Source of the DNA: Enterocloster aldenensis
GTDB taxonomy: Bacteria > Bacillota > Clostridia > Lachnospirales > Lachnospiraceae
Reading direction: 5' to 3'
DNA length: 64,000 nt
NCBI RefSeq assembly: GCF_003434055.1
Contig: NZ_QVEX01000011.1
Span: forward strand, 62,001 to 126,000
In this document: piece after piece, positions 17,490 to 27,289 of the stretch
Layout of the letters: each line of letters starts with the position of its first letter
How positions within the stretch are numbered: position 1 is the first letter of the stretch
Translations under genes and position numbers: made by a program
Notes under the pieces: model-generated
Databases searched by the model: none
What the model was told of the DNA's origin: nothing
The model's input: only the letters and a program-made list of their open reading frames with translations

Positions 17490-19232
17490 ATGCAGAACCA
17501 AAAACGGGAAAATCTACTGAATCTGGCCCTCAGCGCCACGGACGAGGAGCGGGAGCGCTCCGAAAACCTGGACGTGGGTTATGACCCTGAAGAACGGACA
17601 TGGGAACTGATTGTCCGGCATTCAGGCAGCCTTGCGGGCCTTGCAGGTGCAGGAATCCAGGTGGATGAACTTCTAAACGGGTACGCTGTCCTCGTGGTGC
17701 CGGAACATCTTGTGGACCAGGTCAGTGAGCTGAACCAGATTGAATATATTGAGAAACCAAAGAGGCTGTTCTTTGCCAGCAACATGGCAAGGGCGGCCTC
17801 CTGTCTTTCCGTGGTCCAATCCCCCTCAGGAACAGGCAATGTGACAGGAGGGGTCATAAGCGGGCTGTCAGGGGGCCTGACAGGACGCGGTGTGTTGGTG
17901 GCGGTCATTGATTCAGGTATTGACTATCTGAACCAGGATTTCAGGAATGAGGACGGAAGCACCAGGATCCTCATGCTGATGGACCAGGACAGGGGCAGGA
18001 TTTATACACGGGAGGAAATCAATGAGGCGCTGGACGCCCCTGACCGGGCAGGCGCCCTTGAACGTGTGCCCTCCGTGGATTTAAGCGGACACGGGACAGC
18101 CGTGGCCGCCATTGCGGCCGGGAATGGAAGGGGAAGCCAGGGGGTCTACCGCGGGGTTGCCTATGAAAGTGATTTATTGGTGGTAAAACTGGGCGCGCCT
18201 TTGGCTGACAATTTCCCAAGGACCACACAGCTGATGAAGGGGCTGGACTTTGTGATCCGCCAGGCCCAGGAGCTGGGGCGTCCTGTTGCGGTGAACCTGA
18301 GTTTTGGCAACACATATGGTTCCCATGACGGCACCAGTCTTCTGGAGACCTTCATGAACGATATATCGAATTATGGAAGGAGCGTGCTGGTAGCAGGTAC
18401 TGGCAATGAAGGCACGGGCAACGGGCACACGGCGGGCCGGCTGGTCATGGGCAGTGACACGGATGTGGAATTATCCATTGCGCCTTTTGAGACCGGCATG
18501 GGGGTCCAGCTTTGGAAATCCTATGTGGACGCGTTTGCCATCCGCCTGATAACGCCCTCAGGCGGCAGCATCGGTCCCATAGACAGCCGACTGGGACCTC
18601 AGACCCTGAATTACGGGGGAACCAGGATTCTGATTTATTATGGCAAGCCCAGCCCTTACAGCAAGGCCCAGGAGGTCTACTTTGATTTCATCCCCATAAG
18701 GGACTACCTGGACAGCGGGATCTGGACCTTCCGCCTTACGCCGGAACGGATTGTAACAGGACAGTATGATATGTGGCTGCCTTCCAGGGGAATCCTGAAT
18801 CCCTCCACCCGGTTCCTTATGCCTGTGCCGGAAACCACCCTTACCATCCCTTCTACGGCTGCCAATGTGATATCCGTGGGCGCCTATGATGATTCCTACC
18901 AATCGTACGCGGATTTTTCAGGGCGCGGTTTTACGCGCCAGACACAGCAGGTAAAGCCGGACCTTGTGGCTCCGGGGGTGGACATCGTGACAGCCAGAAG
19001 CGGCGGCGGATATGAGGCGGTAACCGGCACTTCCTTTGCAGCGCCCTTTGTGGCCGGCAGCGCTGCTCTTCTCATGCAATGGGGAATCGTGGATGGAAAC
19101 GACCCCTTTCTCTATGGGGAGAAGGTAAAGGCATATCTGGCCCGGGGCGCCAGGCACCTGCCCGGATATGAGGTGTGGCCGAATCCGCAGCTGGGGTATG
19201 GGGCGTTGTGTGTGAGAGACAGTTTGCCATAA
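17490..19232 (+). CDS. Subtilisin-like serine protease (S8 family, Csp-like)
   Basis: 580-residue S8 peptidase with a complete triad: Asp141 (AVIDSGIDY), His201 (DLSGHGTAVA) and Ser515 (GTSFAAPFVAG). A long insertion of about 200 residues, predicted beta-rich, lies between His and Ser. There is no signal peptide; the first 100 residues look like a prodomain. Clostridial S8 proteins with this layout include the Csp germination proteases and many paralogs of unknown role. CATATAAT (17423-17430) upstream resembles a sporulation sigma-E/K -10 (CATAnnnT), but no clear -35 was found. It stands alone. Its 3' end borders the AT-rich island. Confidence 0.88.
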   Translation: MQNQKRENLLNLALSATDEERERSENLDVGYDPEERTWELIVRHSGSLAGLAGAGIQVDELLNGYAVLVVPEHLVDQVSELNQIEYIEKPKRLFFASNMARAASCLSVVQSPSGTGNVTGGVISGLSGGLTGRGVLVAVIDSGIDYLNQDFRNEDGSTRILMLMDQDRGRIYTREEINEALDAPDRAGALERVPSVDLSGHGTAVAAIAAGNGRGSQGVYRGVAYESDLLVVKLGAPLADNFPRTTQLMKGLDFVIRQAQELGRPVAVNLSFGNTYGSHDGTSLLETFMNDISNYGRSVLVAGTGNEGTGNGHTAGRLVMGSDTDVELSIAPFETGMGVQLWKSYVDAFAIRLITPSGGSIGPIDSRLGPQTLNYGGTRILIYYGKPSPYSKAQEVYFDFIPIRDYLDSGIWTFRLTPERIVTGQYDMWLPSRGILNPSTRFLMPVPETTLTIPSTAANVISVGAYDDSYQSYADFSGRGFTRQTQQVKPDLVAPGVDIVTARSGGGYEAVTGTSFAAPFVAGSAALLMQWGIVDGNDPFLYGEKVKAYLARGARHLPGYEVWPNPQLGYGALCVRDSLP

Positions 19233-19258
19233 TAAAAACGTATAACACGTGAATAATA

Positions 19259-19287
19259 TTGATTATTTCTGAGAAATGTGGCATAAT
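19259..19287 (+). promoter_or_regulatory. Promoter of the AT-rich ATPase cassette
   Basis: TTGATT (19259-19264), a 17-base spacer and CATAAT (19282-19287), 45 bases before the ATPase start. An imperfect direct repeat beginning AAAAACG (at 19234 and 19296) brackets it and could be a regulator site. Confidence 0.55.
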
Positions 19288-19331
19288 ATAAAGGTAAAAA
19301 CGTGTATAGCGTGAGTAGAAAGGAATAAGGT

Positions 19332-20516
19332 ATGAAATTATTAAAGCTTATTATTCAAAATATGCCACATTTTAAAGAAGAATTAGATATTGATTTTATT
19401 GCTAAACAGAGAGTTGCTGAGGATGATAAGGGAAAATTATATCGTGTGTTTTCCAATGTTTATATTAATCCGGCTATTTCATTTATAGGGATTAATGCAT
19501 CTGGAAAAACGACTATTCTAAAAGCTATTTCATTGGCGATTAATTTACTTAATAATGAATCTATTAACAATATTGATTCTAAAGATATTATGATTGATTT
19601 ACCAGAGGGTGAAGACATCAATATTACAAGTTACTTTTATGATAAAATGAGTGTATATAAACTTCAGACTCTTATTTCAAAAAAAATCAATACTCTTGAT
19701 GACAGCGTAAAGTTTGTGATAACGGATGAAAAGTTATGGGAAAAGGAATCTGAAAAAGTTAAAACAAAGAAAGGGTTATTTGATTTTAAGGATTCAAATT
19801 TAAAAATTGAAAGAAATCAGAGAGAACAATTTTTGCTTGACGATGTAAGCGTTATGATTGCTGTCAATAAAGAAAAACAGTCAAATTTTCCTTTACGGGA
19901 TATGTCAATGTGGACAAATCATAATATGCTAAATATTTTAGGGAAATTTCCTAAAGAACTTTTGACTTTTTTGGATCCGAGTATAGAATATTTTAAATTT
20001 AGTTATGAAAAGAAAATAACAGATATAAGATTAAAGTTTTATGGGTCAGAAGAAATTATATTAAACAGACTAAGCGAAATTGAAAAATATCTTTCGTCGG
20101 GGACAATCAAAGGAATTAATGTATTTATGAATGCATTACTTTGCTTTGTGGAAGGCGGTTATTTAATTATTGATGAGTTAGAGAATCATTTTAATGAGGA
20201 AATTGTTTCTACTCTTGTGAGATTTTTCTTGGATTTGAAGATAAATAAGGAAGGGGCCACTCTTATTTTCTCTACTCATTATTCTGAATTACTGGATGAA
20301 TTTGATAGAAATGATTGTATTTATATAACCAGAAACCGTGATGGAATACATGCAGAAAATCTTTCACTTATTTTGAAGAGAAATGATATTAAAAAAAGCG
20401 AAGCTTATGCAAGTGGATATTTAGAAGGCACAGTACCTGTATATGAGTCATACATGGCATTGAAAAGGGTTCTTTCTAGCGTAAAAGTACAGGAGGAAGA
20501 GGAATCGTATGGTTAA
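19332..20516 (+). CDS. AAA family ATPase (AAA_15/AAA_21, OLD/SMC-like), candidate defence protein
   Basis: 394-residue ABC/SMC-type ATPase without membrane segments. Walker A is GINASGKT (residues 53-60); a signature-like LSSGT is at 254-258; Walker B ends LIIDELEN (Asp281, Glu282); the switch His is in STHYS (His316). This is the core of the AAA_15/AAA_21 group found in OLD nucleases, PARIS AriA and other phage-defence modules. No TOPRIM domain is fused to its C-terminus, so a partner is likely. The base composition is near 30% GC by eye against mid-fifties in the neighbours, with A/T-ending codons, a clear sign of transfer. The next gene overlaps its stop by 8 bases. Its exact target or trigger is unknown. 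Confidence 0.8.
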   Translation: MKLLKLIIQNMPHFKEELDIDFIAKQRVAEDDKGKLYRVFSNVYINPAISFIGINASGKTTILKAISLAINLLNNESINNIDSKDIMIDLPEGEDINITSYFYDKMSVYKLQTLISKKINTLDDSVKFVITDEKLWEKESEKVKTKKGLFDFKDSNLKIERNQREQFLLDDVSVMIAVNKEKQSNFPLRDMSMWTNHNMLNILGKFPKELLTFLDPSIEYFKFSYEKKITDIRLKFYGSEEIILNRLSEIEKYLSSGTIKGINVFMNALLCFVEGGYLIIDELENHFNEEIVSTLVRFFLDLKINKEGATLIFSTHYSELLDEFDRNDCIYITRNRDGIHAENLSLILKRNDIKKSEAYASGYLEGTVPVYESYMALKRVLSSVKVQEEEESYG

Positions 20517-21024
20517 ATATACAGCCTGTATCTGCGAAGGTGGAGCTGAAAGAGTTATATTAGATTTACTGCTGGACCATGACAAATTGATTTTTGCGAG
20601 AAATGAGTTACTGGAAGAAGAAATTCTAGAATCAAGAAAAGGTAAAGATTTTGAAGAAAAATACTTAAGAAGAGAATTTAAAGGAAAGATAACAGTATAT
20701 AGAATATTGGATTCGCGTCGGGAAAATTTTAAAATAAGCAAAGCATATCAGAATAAAGTGGATGTTATAAATGTGATTACAGCTCCAGAAATCGAAATGC
20801 TTATTATTTGTAATGAAGGAAAATATAAAGATTTTAAAAAACGGAAAAAGATGTCACCAAGTGAGTACTGTAAATCGATTTTAGAAATGAAGAATGTAAA
20901 AAGTGTTTCATTTGTTAAATCGTATTTTGCGGAGATATCTGTATTAGAAAATAGCTTATACGAATACAAAAGGGTTTCTAATGTTAGAAAAAATGAAAAG
21001 ACTATTTGGGATTTACTAAAGTAA
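20509..21024 (+). CDS. Small partner protein of the AAA ATPase, possible TOPRIM/RloB-like effector
   Basis: 171 residues, AT-rich like its partner, starting at ATG 20509 inside the end of the ATPase gene (GAGGAAGAGG just upstream). Family not recognised with certainty. An N-terminal beta strand then Glu pattern (CICEGGAERVI, Glu10 and Glu13), a mid-protein Asp (YRILDSRREN), and APEIEMLIICNEG resemble the acidic layout of TOPRIM or RloB nuclease-like proteins (in RloB, a PxFExWLLL segment occupies the place of PEIEMLII). This is a motif-level guess. The tight overlap with an OLD/AriA-like ATPase supports a two-component system in which this protein is the effector. Confidence 0.5.
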   Translation: MVKYTACICEGGAERVILDLLLDHDKLIFARNELLEEEILESRKGKDFEEKYLRREFKGKITVYRILDSRRENFKISKAYQNKVDVINVITAPEIEMLIICNEGKYKDFKKRKKMSPSEYCKSILEMKNVKSVSFVKSYFAEISVLENSLYEYKRVSNVRKNEKTIWDLLK

Positions 21025-21415
21025 TTTACATAATGTTTTCCATTTTCATCGTCAAAAGAGAATAGAAATATCGCCATTGGCGACAATAATGGCGATAATG
21101 GTGGCGAGACGGGGGTTAGTGCAAGAAAGATTAGCTGTCTTGTATAAGATTTGCCCTGCTTAACACTAACTTATCATAAACCCTACGAAGTTATGCTGGT
21201 CTGCGGACTTGGAGCCTTGAAAAAGGCTCCAAAACTTTGTGACATTAACTTGATATCAGGGAGTCTGCCCATATGAAATATTCATATATTGTGATATAAT
21301 ATGGACATTAGGTACATGTTTACAGACAAGACATGGGATTCTGACGCGAAAAATGAAATTTTTGTAGTAAAATGGGAGACTTAACAATATAATAGTAAAG
21401 ATAGGGAGTGGGAGG
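21025..21415. other. Gene-free flank of the AT-rich island with hairpins and possible gene debris
   Basis: 390 bases with no convincing gene. It contains a 13-base palindrome TCGCCATTGGCGA (21071-21083) followed by TAATGG-GA repeats, a GTTAGTG (21115-21121) / CACTAAC (21164-21170) inverted pair, and a GGAGCCTT / AAGGCTCC hairpin (21211-21230) without a T tract. Translating 21086-21160 gives short HTH-like words (VARRGLVQERLAVLY) before a stop, which could be the remnant of a regulator, but this is weak. GC content rises to the chromosomal level across it, so it marks the right border of the insert. A TATAAT at 21295-21300 may serve dgt. Confidence 0.4.
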
Positions 21416-22426
21416 ATGAATATCAGGGAGTCACTGGAAGAATTGGAAGAGCAGTATATGAGTCCCTATGCGTCCCTGAGCAGCAGGACAAGGGGGAGGG
21501 ACAAGCCGGAGCCTCTGTGCGACATGAGGCCTGAATACCAGCGTGACAGGGACCGTATCCTGCACTCCAAAGCCTTCAGGCGTTTAAAGCACAAGACCCA
21601 GGTGTTCCTGGCGCCGGAGGGCGACCATTACCGGACCAGGCTGACCCATACCCTGGAGGTATCCCAGATTGCCAGGACCATTGCCAAGACCCTGCGGCTG
21701 AATGAAAGCCTGACCGAGGCCATTGCCCTGGGCCACGACTTAGGGCACACCCCCTTTGGCCATTCCGGGGAATACATACTGAATAAGATCTGTGAGGATG
21801 GGTTTGCGCATTATAAGCAGAGCGTGCGCATCGTGGAGGTGCTGGAAAAGGATGGGAAGGGCCTGAACCTGACGTGGGAAGTAAGGGACGGGATCCTGAA
21901 CCACAGGACCTCGGGGCACCCCTCCACCCTGGAGGGCGCCATTGTCCGGCTGTCGGATAAGATTGCCTATATTAACCATGACATTGACGATGCGATCCGG
22001 GCCAGGATGTTCAAGGAGGAGGATCTGCCCTGTGAGTATACGGATGTCCTTGGGCGGAGCGTGCGTGAGCGCCTTAATACCATGATTCACGACATTATCC
22101 TGAACAGCATGGATAAACCGGAGATACGGATGTCCGAGGGCATGGAGGATGCCATGCAGGGGCTGCGCAAATGGATGTTTGATAATGTTTATAAAAATGA
22201 AATCCCCAAGGCAGAGGAGGGCAAGGCCCAGCAGATGATTACACAGCTTTATGATTATTACATGAAACACGTGGATAAGCTGCCCATGGAATATGTCCTG
22301 CTTATTGTAAACACAGGGGAGAAGAAGTCGCGGGTGGTCTGCGATTATATTGCAGGCATGAGTGATATATATGCAATTGACCAGTTTGAGGAGCTGTTCG
22401 TTCCCAAACGGTGGAACATATATTAA
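21416..22426 (+). CDS. dgt: Deoxyguanosinetriphosphate triphosphohydrolase-like protein
   Basis: HD-domain dNTP triphosphohydrolase releasing tripolyphosphate from dNTPs. The N-terminal segment has the dGTPase signature RILHSKAFRRLKHKTQVF, then RTRLTHTLEVSQIARTIA with the first metal His, and LGHDLGHTPFGHSGE with the HD pair. The second-half NHRTSGHPSTLEG and SDKIAYINHDIDDA complete the site. At 336 residues it belongs to the shorter Firmicute type. It opens the dgt-dnaG-rpoD cluster, 33 bases before dnaG, an arrangement common in clostridia. Confidence 0.95.
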   Translation: MNIRESLEELEEQYMSPYASLSSRTRGRDKPEPLCDMRPEYQRDRDRILHSKAFRRLKHKTQVFLAPEGDHYRTRLTHTLEVSQIARTIAKTLRLNESLTEAIALGHDLGHTPFGHSGEYILNKICEDGFAHYKQSVRIVEVLEKDGKGLNLTWEVRDGILNHRTSGHPSTLEGAIVRLSDKIAYINHDIDDAIRARMFKEEDLPCEYTDVLGRSVRERLNTMIHDIILNSMDKPEIRMSEGMEDAMQGLRKWMFDNVYKNEIPKAEEGKAQQMITQLYDYYMKHVDKLPMEYVLLIVNTGEKKSRVVCDYIAGMSDIYAIDQFEELFVPKRWNIY

Positions 22427-22459
22427 AGCCGCATTAAAATACAGAAGGGAGATTCATAC

Positions 22460-24376
22460 ATGTACTATCCAGATGAAGTCATAGAAGAAGTGAGAATGAA
22501 GAACGACATCGTGGATGTGATTTCAGGATATGTAAAGCTTCAGAAAAAAGGCGCCAATTATTTTGGGCTCTGTCCCTTCCATAATGAGAAGTCACCATCT
22601 TTTTCCGTGTCTCCCGGCAAGCAGATGTATTATTGCTTTGGATGCGGCGCTGGTGGGAATGTGCTTACGTTTGTGATGGAATATGAAAACTATACATTCC
22701 AGGAAGCGCTGTCCCATCTGGCTGACCGGGCCGGGGTTGACCTGCCCAAGATGGAATACAGCAAGGAGGCCAGGGAGCAGGCGGAACACAGGGCCAGGCT
22801 GCTGGAAGTGAATAAACTGGCTGCCAATTATTTTTATTACCAGTTAAAACAGCCCCAGGGAAAGCTTGGATATGAGTATCTCCATGACAAAAGGGGGCTT
22901 CTGGATGATACAATCATACGTTTCGGCCTGGGTTATTCCAATAAGACCAGCGATGACCTGTACCGTTTCCTGAAGGGCAAGGGTTATGAGGACGGTTTCC
23001 TTAAGGATACCGGGCTGGTGACCCTGGAAGAGCGCGGGGGCCGGGACAAGTTCTGGAACCGTGTCATGTTCCCAATCATGGATGTGAATAACCGTGTCAT
23101 TGGTTTTGGCGGCCGCGTCATGGGGGACGGGGAACCAAAATACCTGAACTCCCCTGAGACTAAGCTGTTTGACAAGAGCCGGAACCTGTACGGCCTTAAT
23201 TATGCCAGGACTTCCAGGGAAGGCTTTCTTCTTATCTGTGAAGGCTACCTGGATGTGATTTCCCTTCACCAGGCAGGATTTACCAATGCGGTTGCTTCCC
23301 TGGGTACGGCATTTACCAGCCAGCACGCCAATGTGCTGAAACGCTATACGGACCAGGTCATCCTGACCTATGACAGCGATGGGGCCGGCATCAAGGCAGC
23401 CCTTCGGGCCATTCCTATCCTTAAGGAGGTGGGCATGTCCATCAAGGTGCTGAACATGAAGCCCTATAAGGACCCGGATGAGTTCATCAGGAACATGGGG
23501 GCAGAGGCCTTCCGCCAGAGGATCAAGGAGGCCAAGAACAGCTTCCTGTTCGAGGTGGATGTGTTGAGACAGGGTTACCAGATGGATGACCCGGAGCAGA
23601 AGACCAGGTTCTACCAGGAAACGGCCAAAAAGCTCCTTCAGTTTGGGGAGGCCCTGGAACGGGAGAATTACCTCCAGGCAGTTGCCAGGGAGCAGATGAT
23701 CCCAGCGGATGAGCTGCGGGGCCTGGTGAACCGCATGGGCATGGGCTTTGGAATGAAATCAGGTGACAGCCTGGGCCAGGGAGGCAAGATACGCCGAAGG
23801 GCTGAGGAAGAGGACATGTATCCGGATTATGGGTACTACGAAAGCCATGACGGGCCTCCGGAGGGGTATTATGATTACGGGGAAGCAGGGCCGGAGGGCA
23901 GAGGAGGATATCAGGATGGAGGGGACGCGCGTCCCAGACGCCCCAAAAAGCCGGATAAGGAGGATGGCATCCGCCGTTCCCAGCGGCTTCTTCTCACATG
24001 GCTGATAGAAAATCCTGAGTTATTTGACAAGATTAAGGGTATCATTACAGCAGATGATTTTGTGGAGAATCTGTATCACCAGGTGGCACAGATGGTATTT
24101 GAAGGCCAGGCATCGGGAAACCTGAATCCGGCAGCCATACTCAGCCATTTCATCAATGATGAAGACCAGTACAAAGAAGTGGCTGCATTATTTAACGCAA
24201 GCCTCAAAGAGTCCTTAAACAATGAAGAACAGAAGAAGGCGTTTTCCGAAACCGTCATGAAGGTCAGGAAGAACAGCCTGGATGCGGCCAGCCGCAATGC
24301 AAAAGACATAACCCAGTTACAGGAAATCATAAAGCAGCAGGCTGCGCTTAAGAATCTGCGGATTTCGCTGGATTAA
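22460..24376 (+). CDS. dnaG: DNA primase DnaG
   Basis: Makes RNA primers for replication. CHC2 zinc finger: Cys38, His41, Cys59, Cys62 (CPFH...CFGC). The primase core carries the TOPRIM glutamate ([11 protein letters not shown]) and the DSDGAG motif. A C-terminal helicase-binding domain closes the protein (about residues 510-638). Odd feature: between core and C-terminal domain, about residues 452-500, runs a low-complexity linker rich in Tyr, Gly, Pro and acidic residues ([20 protein letters not shown]) that most DnaG proteins lack. It is followed 29 bases later by rpoD, the classical macromolecular-synthesis order. Confidence 0.98.
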   Translation: MYYPDEVIEEVRMKNDIVDVISGYVKLQKKGANYFGLCPFHNEKSPSFSVSPGKQMYYCFGCGAGGNVLTFVMEYENYTFQEALSHLADRAGVDLPKMEYSKEAREQAEHRARLLEVNKLAANYFYYQLKQPQGKLGYEYLHDKRGLLDDTIIRFGLGYSNKTSDDLYRFLKGKGYEDGFLKDTGLVTLEERGGRDKFWNRVMFPIMDVNNRVIGFGGRVMGDGEPKYLNSPETKLFDKSRNLYGLNYARTSREGFLLICEGYLDVISLHQAGFTNAVASLGTAFTSQHANVLKRYTDQVILTYDSDGAGIKAALRAIPILKEVGMSIKVLNMKPYKDPDEFIRNMGAEAFRQRIKEAKNSFLFEVDVLRQGYQMDDPEQKTRFYQETAKKLLQFGEALERENYLQAVAREQMIPADELRGLVNRMGMGFGMKSGDSLGQGGKIRRRAEEEDMYPDYGYYESHDGPPEGYYDYGEAGPEGRGGYQDGGDARPRRPKKPDKEDGIRRSQRLLLTWLIENPELFDKIKGIITADDFVENLYHQVAQMVFEGQASGNLNPAAILSHFINDEDQYKEVAALFNASLKESLNNEEQKKAFSETVMKVRKNSLDAASRNAKDITQLQEIIKQQAALKNLRISLD

Positions 24377-24405
24377 CAGCATTTCATAGGAAGGATGGAC
24401 CGATT

Positions 24406-25522
<1,117 letters not shown>

Positions 25523-25530
<8 letters not shown>

Positions 25531-26437
25531 TATGAATCAGGAAACCAATGACAATACAGACATGACAGGGATGGACAGCGCCGGTTTAAAAGGCGTGGTG
25601 CGTCTGTCCCTTCGTTTAAAGGCCGTGGCTGATTTTGTAAAGCCGGGCAGCCGCATTGCGGATATCGGTACGGACCATGGATATGTGCCCATCTATCTGG
25701 CCCAGATTGGCCGGGCAGCCGGGGCCATTGCAATGGATGTGAGGCCAGGGCCTCTTGAGCGGGCAAAGGAACACATAAGGGAATATGAAGGCTGGGCCAT
25801 TCAACATGCAGGGGACAGCCGGCAGCAGGCCCCATGCGCCATCGAAGCCCGTCTGAGCGACGGCCTTAAGGAATTAAGGCCCGGTGAGGCGGACACGGTC
25901 ATCATGGCCGGAATGGGAGGGGAACTGGAGATACGGATCCTGGAACAAGGACGCCACATGTGGGACAGCGTCAGCCACTGGATCCTGTCCCCCCAGTCAG
26001 ATATCCACAAGGTCAGGGTGTTTCTGGCGGACAATGGCTTTGCCATTGAAGATGAGGCTATGGTAAAAGACGAGGGGAAATATTATACCATCATGGATGT
26101 GACCCGCGGCGCCATGTCCTACCTGCGTCCCATATGGTACCGGTATGGGAAGGTCCTTCTGGACAGGAAGGATGGCATACTGAAGGAATATCTGGAGAAG
26201 GAGCAGGCCAGGGTACAGGGAATCCTGGAACATTTTGGGGCACAGGAGCCTGAAGTGCCGAAGGAGATGGACCAGGCCTGGGACGATGTTCGGGAGGTGG
26301 ACAGGATTCAGGCCCGGGACCAGGCAGGGATAATGGCACGGACAGCGCTCCCCATGACAGAAGCGCAGGCCAGGGCCAGGACCGCCCTTATGGAAGAACT
26401 GGGATGGATAAAGGAGGCACAGGATGAAATGCAGTGA
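25523..26437 (+). CDS. trmK: tRNA (adenine(22)-N(1))-methyltransferase TrmK
   Basis: Class I SAM-dependent methyltransferase modifying A22 of some tRNAs. The SAM-binding glycine loop is [18 protein letters not shown], followed by [18 protein letters not shown] and [15 protein letters not shown], all diagnostic of TrmK (YqfN). A helical C-terminal extension of about 80 residues follows the catalytic domain. Placement between rpoD and a NIF3 gene is the conserved Firmicute order. The start codon overlaps the rpoD stop by 8 bases; ATG 25532 is a possible alternative. Confidence 0.92.
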
Positions 26438-27233
26438 AATCATAGAGGTATTGGGCAGGCTGGCGCCGGAGGGGTGTGCGTGTGAATGGGACAATCCAGG
26501 GCTTCTGGCCGGAAGGAGCGGCAAAGAGGTCAGGAACATCTATATTGCCCTGGATGCCACGGACCAGGTGGTGGAAGCAGCCATAGGAGCGGGCGCGGAC
26601 ATGCTGCTGACCCACCATCCCCTGATTTTTAAGGCAATCAAGAAGGTAAATGACCAGGATTTCATTACCAGAAGGCTGGTAAAGCTGATTCAGGCTGATA
26701 TTTCCTACTATGCCATGCACACCAATTTTGATGCGGCCCCTGGCTGCATGGCCGACCTGGCCGCAGAGCGCCTGGGCCTTACGGAATGCGTGCCCCTGGA
26801 AGCAATGGGCGAGATGGAGGGAAGCCAGGGCCTGGTGCCTTACGGAATCGGAAAGACCGGATATCTCAGGGAACCGGTGACAGTGCGCTGTCTGGCCCGT
26901 AAGGTGAAGGAGTCCTTTGGACTTCCTTTTGCAGTGGTCTATGGACAGGAACTGCTGGATACGGAGATAAACAAGGTTTCTGTGTGCCCAGGCGCCGGGG
27001 GCAGCGAGATAGAGGGGGCAATCGCCTCCGGTTCCCAGGTGCTGGTCACAGGCGATATCAGCCATCACCAGGGCATTGATGCAGCTGCAAGGAATATGGC
27101 GGTAATCGACGGGGGCCATTATGGGCTGGAGCATATATTCATACCCTATATGGCAGACTACCTGGCCGCCAGGCTGGGGGATGGCGTAAACGTAATCCAG
27201 GCCCCGCCGTCATGGCCAACGGTCATCATATAG
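26424..27233 (+). CDS. NIF3-family dinuclear metal protein
   Basis: Hexameric NIF3/YqfO-type protein (269 residues) with a two-metal site: THHPLIF supplies the paired His and NFDAAPGGC-like NFDAAPGC the acid, with GDISHHQGIDA and DGGHYGLE at the C-terminal half. It is annotated in many genomes as GTP cyclohydrolase I type 2, but that activity is not general; function is best called unknown. The start overlaps trmK by 14 bases, with AAGGAGG upstream, so translation is likely coupled. Confidence 0.9.
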   Translation: MKCSEIIEVLGRLAPEGCACEWDNPGLLAGRSGKEVRNIYIALDATDQVVEAAIGAGADMLLTHHPLIFKAIKKVNDQDFITRRLVKLIQADISYYAMHTNFDAAPGCMADLAAERLGLTECVPLEAMGEMEGSQGLVPYGIGKTGYLREPVTVRCLARKVKESFGLPFAVVYGQELLDTEINKVSVCPGAGGSEIEGAIASGSQVLVTGDISHHQGIDAAARNMAVIDGGHYGLEHIFIPYMADYLAARLGDGVNVIQAPPSWPTVII

Positions 27234-27289
27234 GATATTTAGGAAACCGGAGTGGGATTGTCTGAATAAGAAATAGGAGGTAAAAGCCT

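Noticed and set aside
19234..19318. Imperfect direct repeat AAAAACG... as attachment sites of the AT-rich island
   Set aside because: Both copies lie on the same (left) side and no copy was seen at the right border, so they do not flank the insert.
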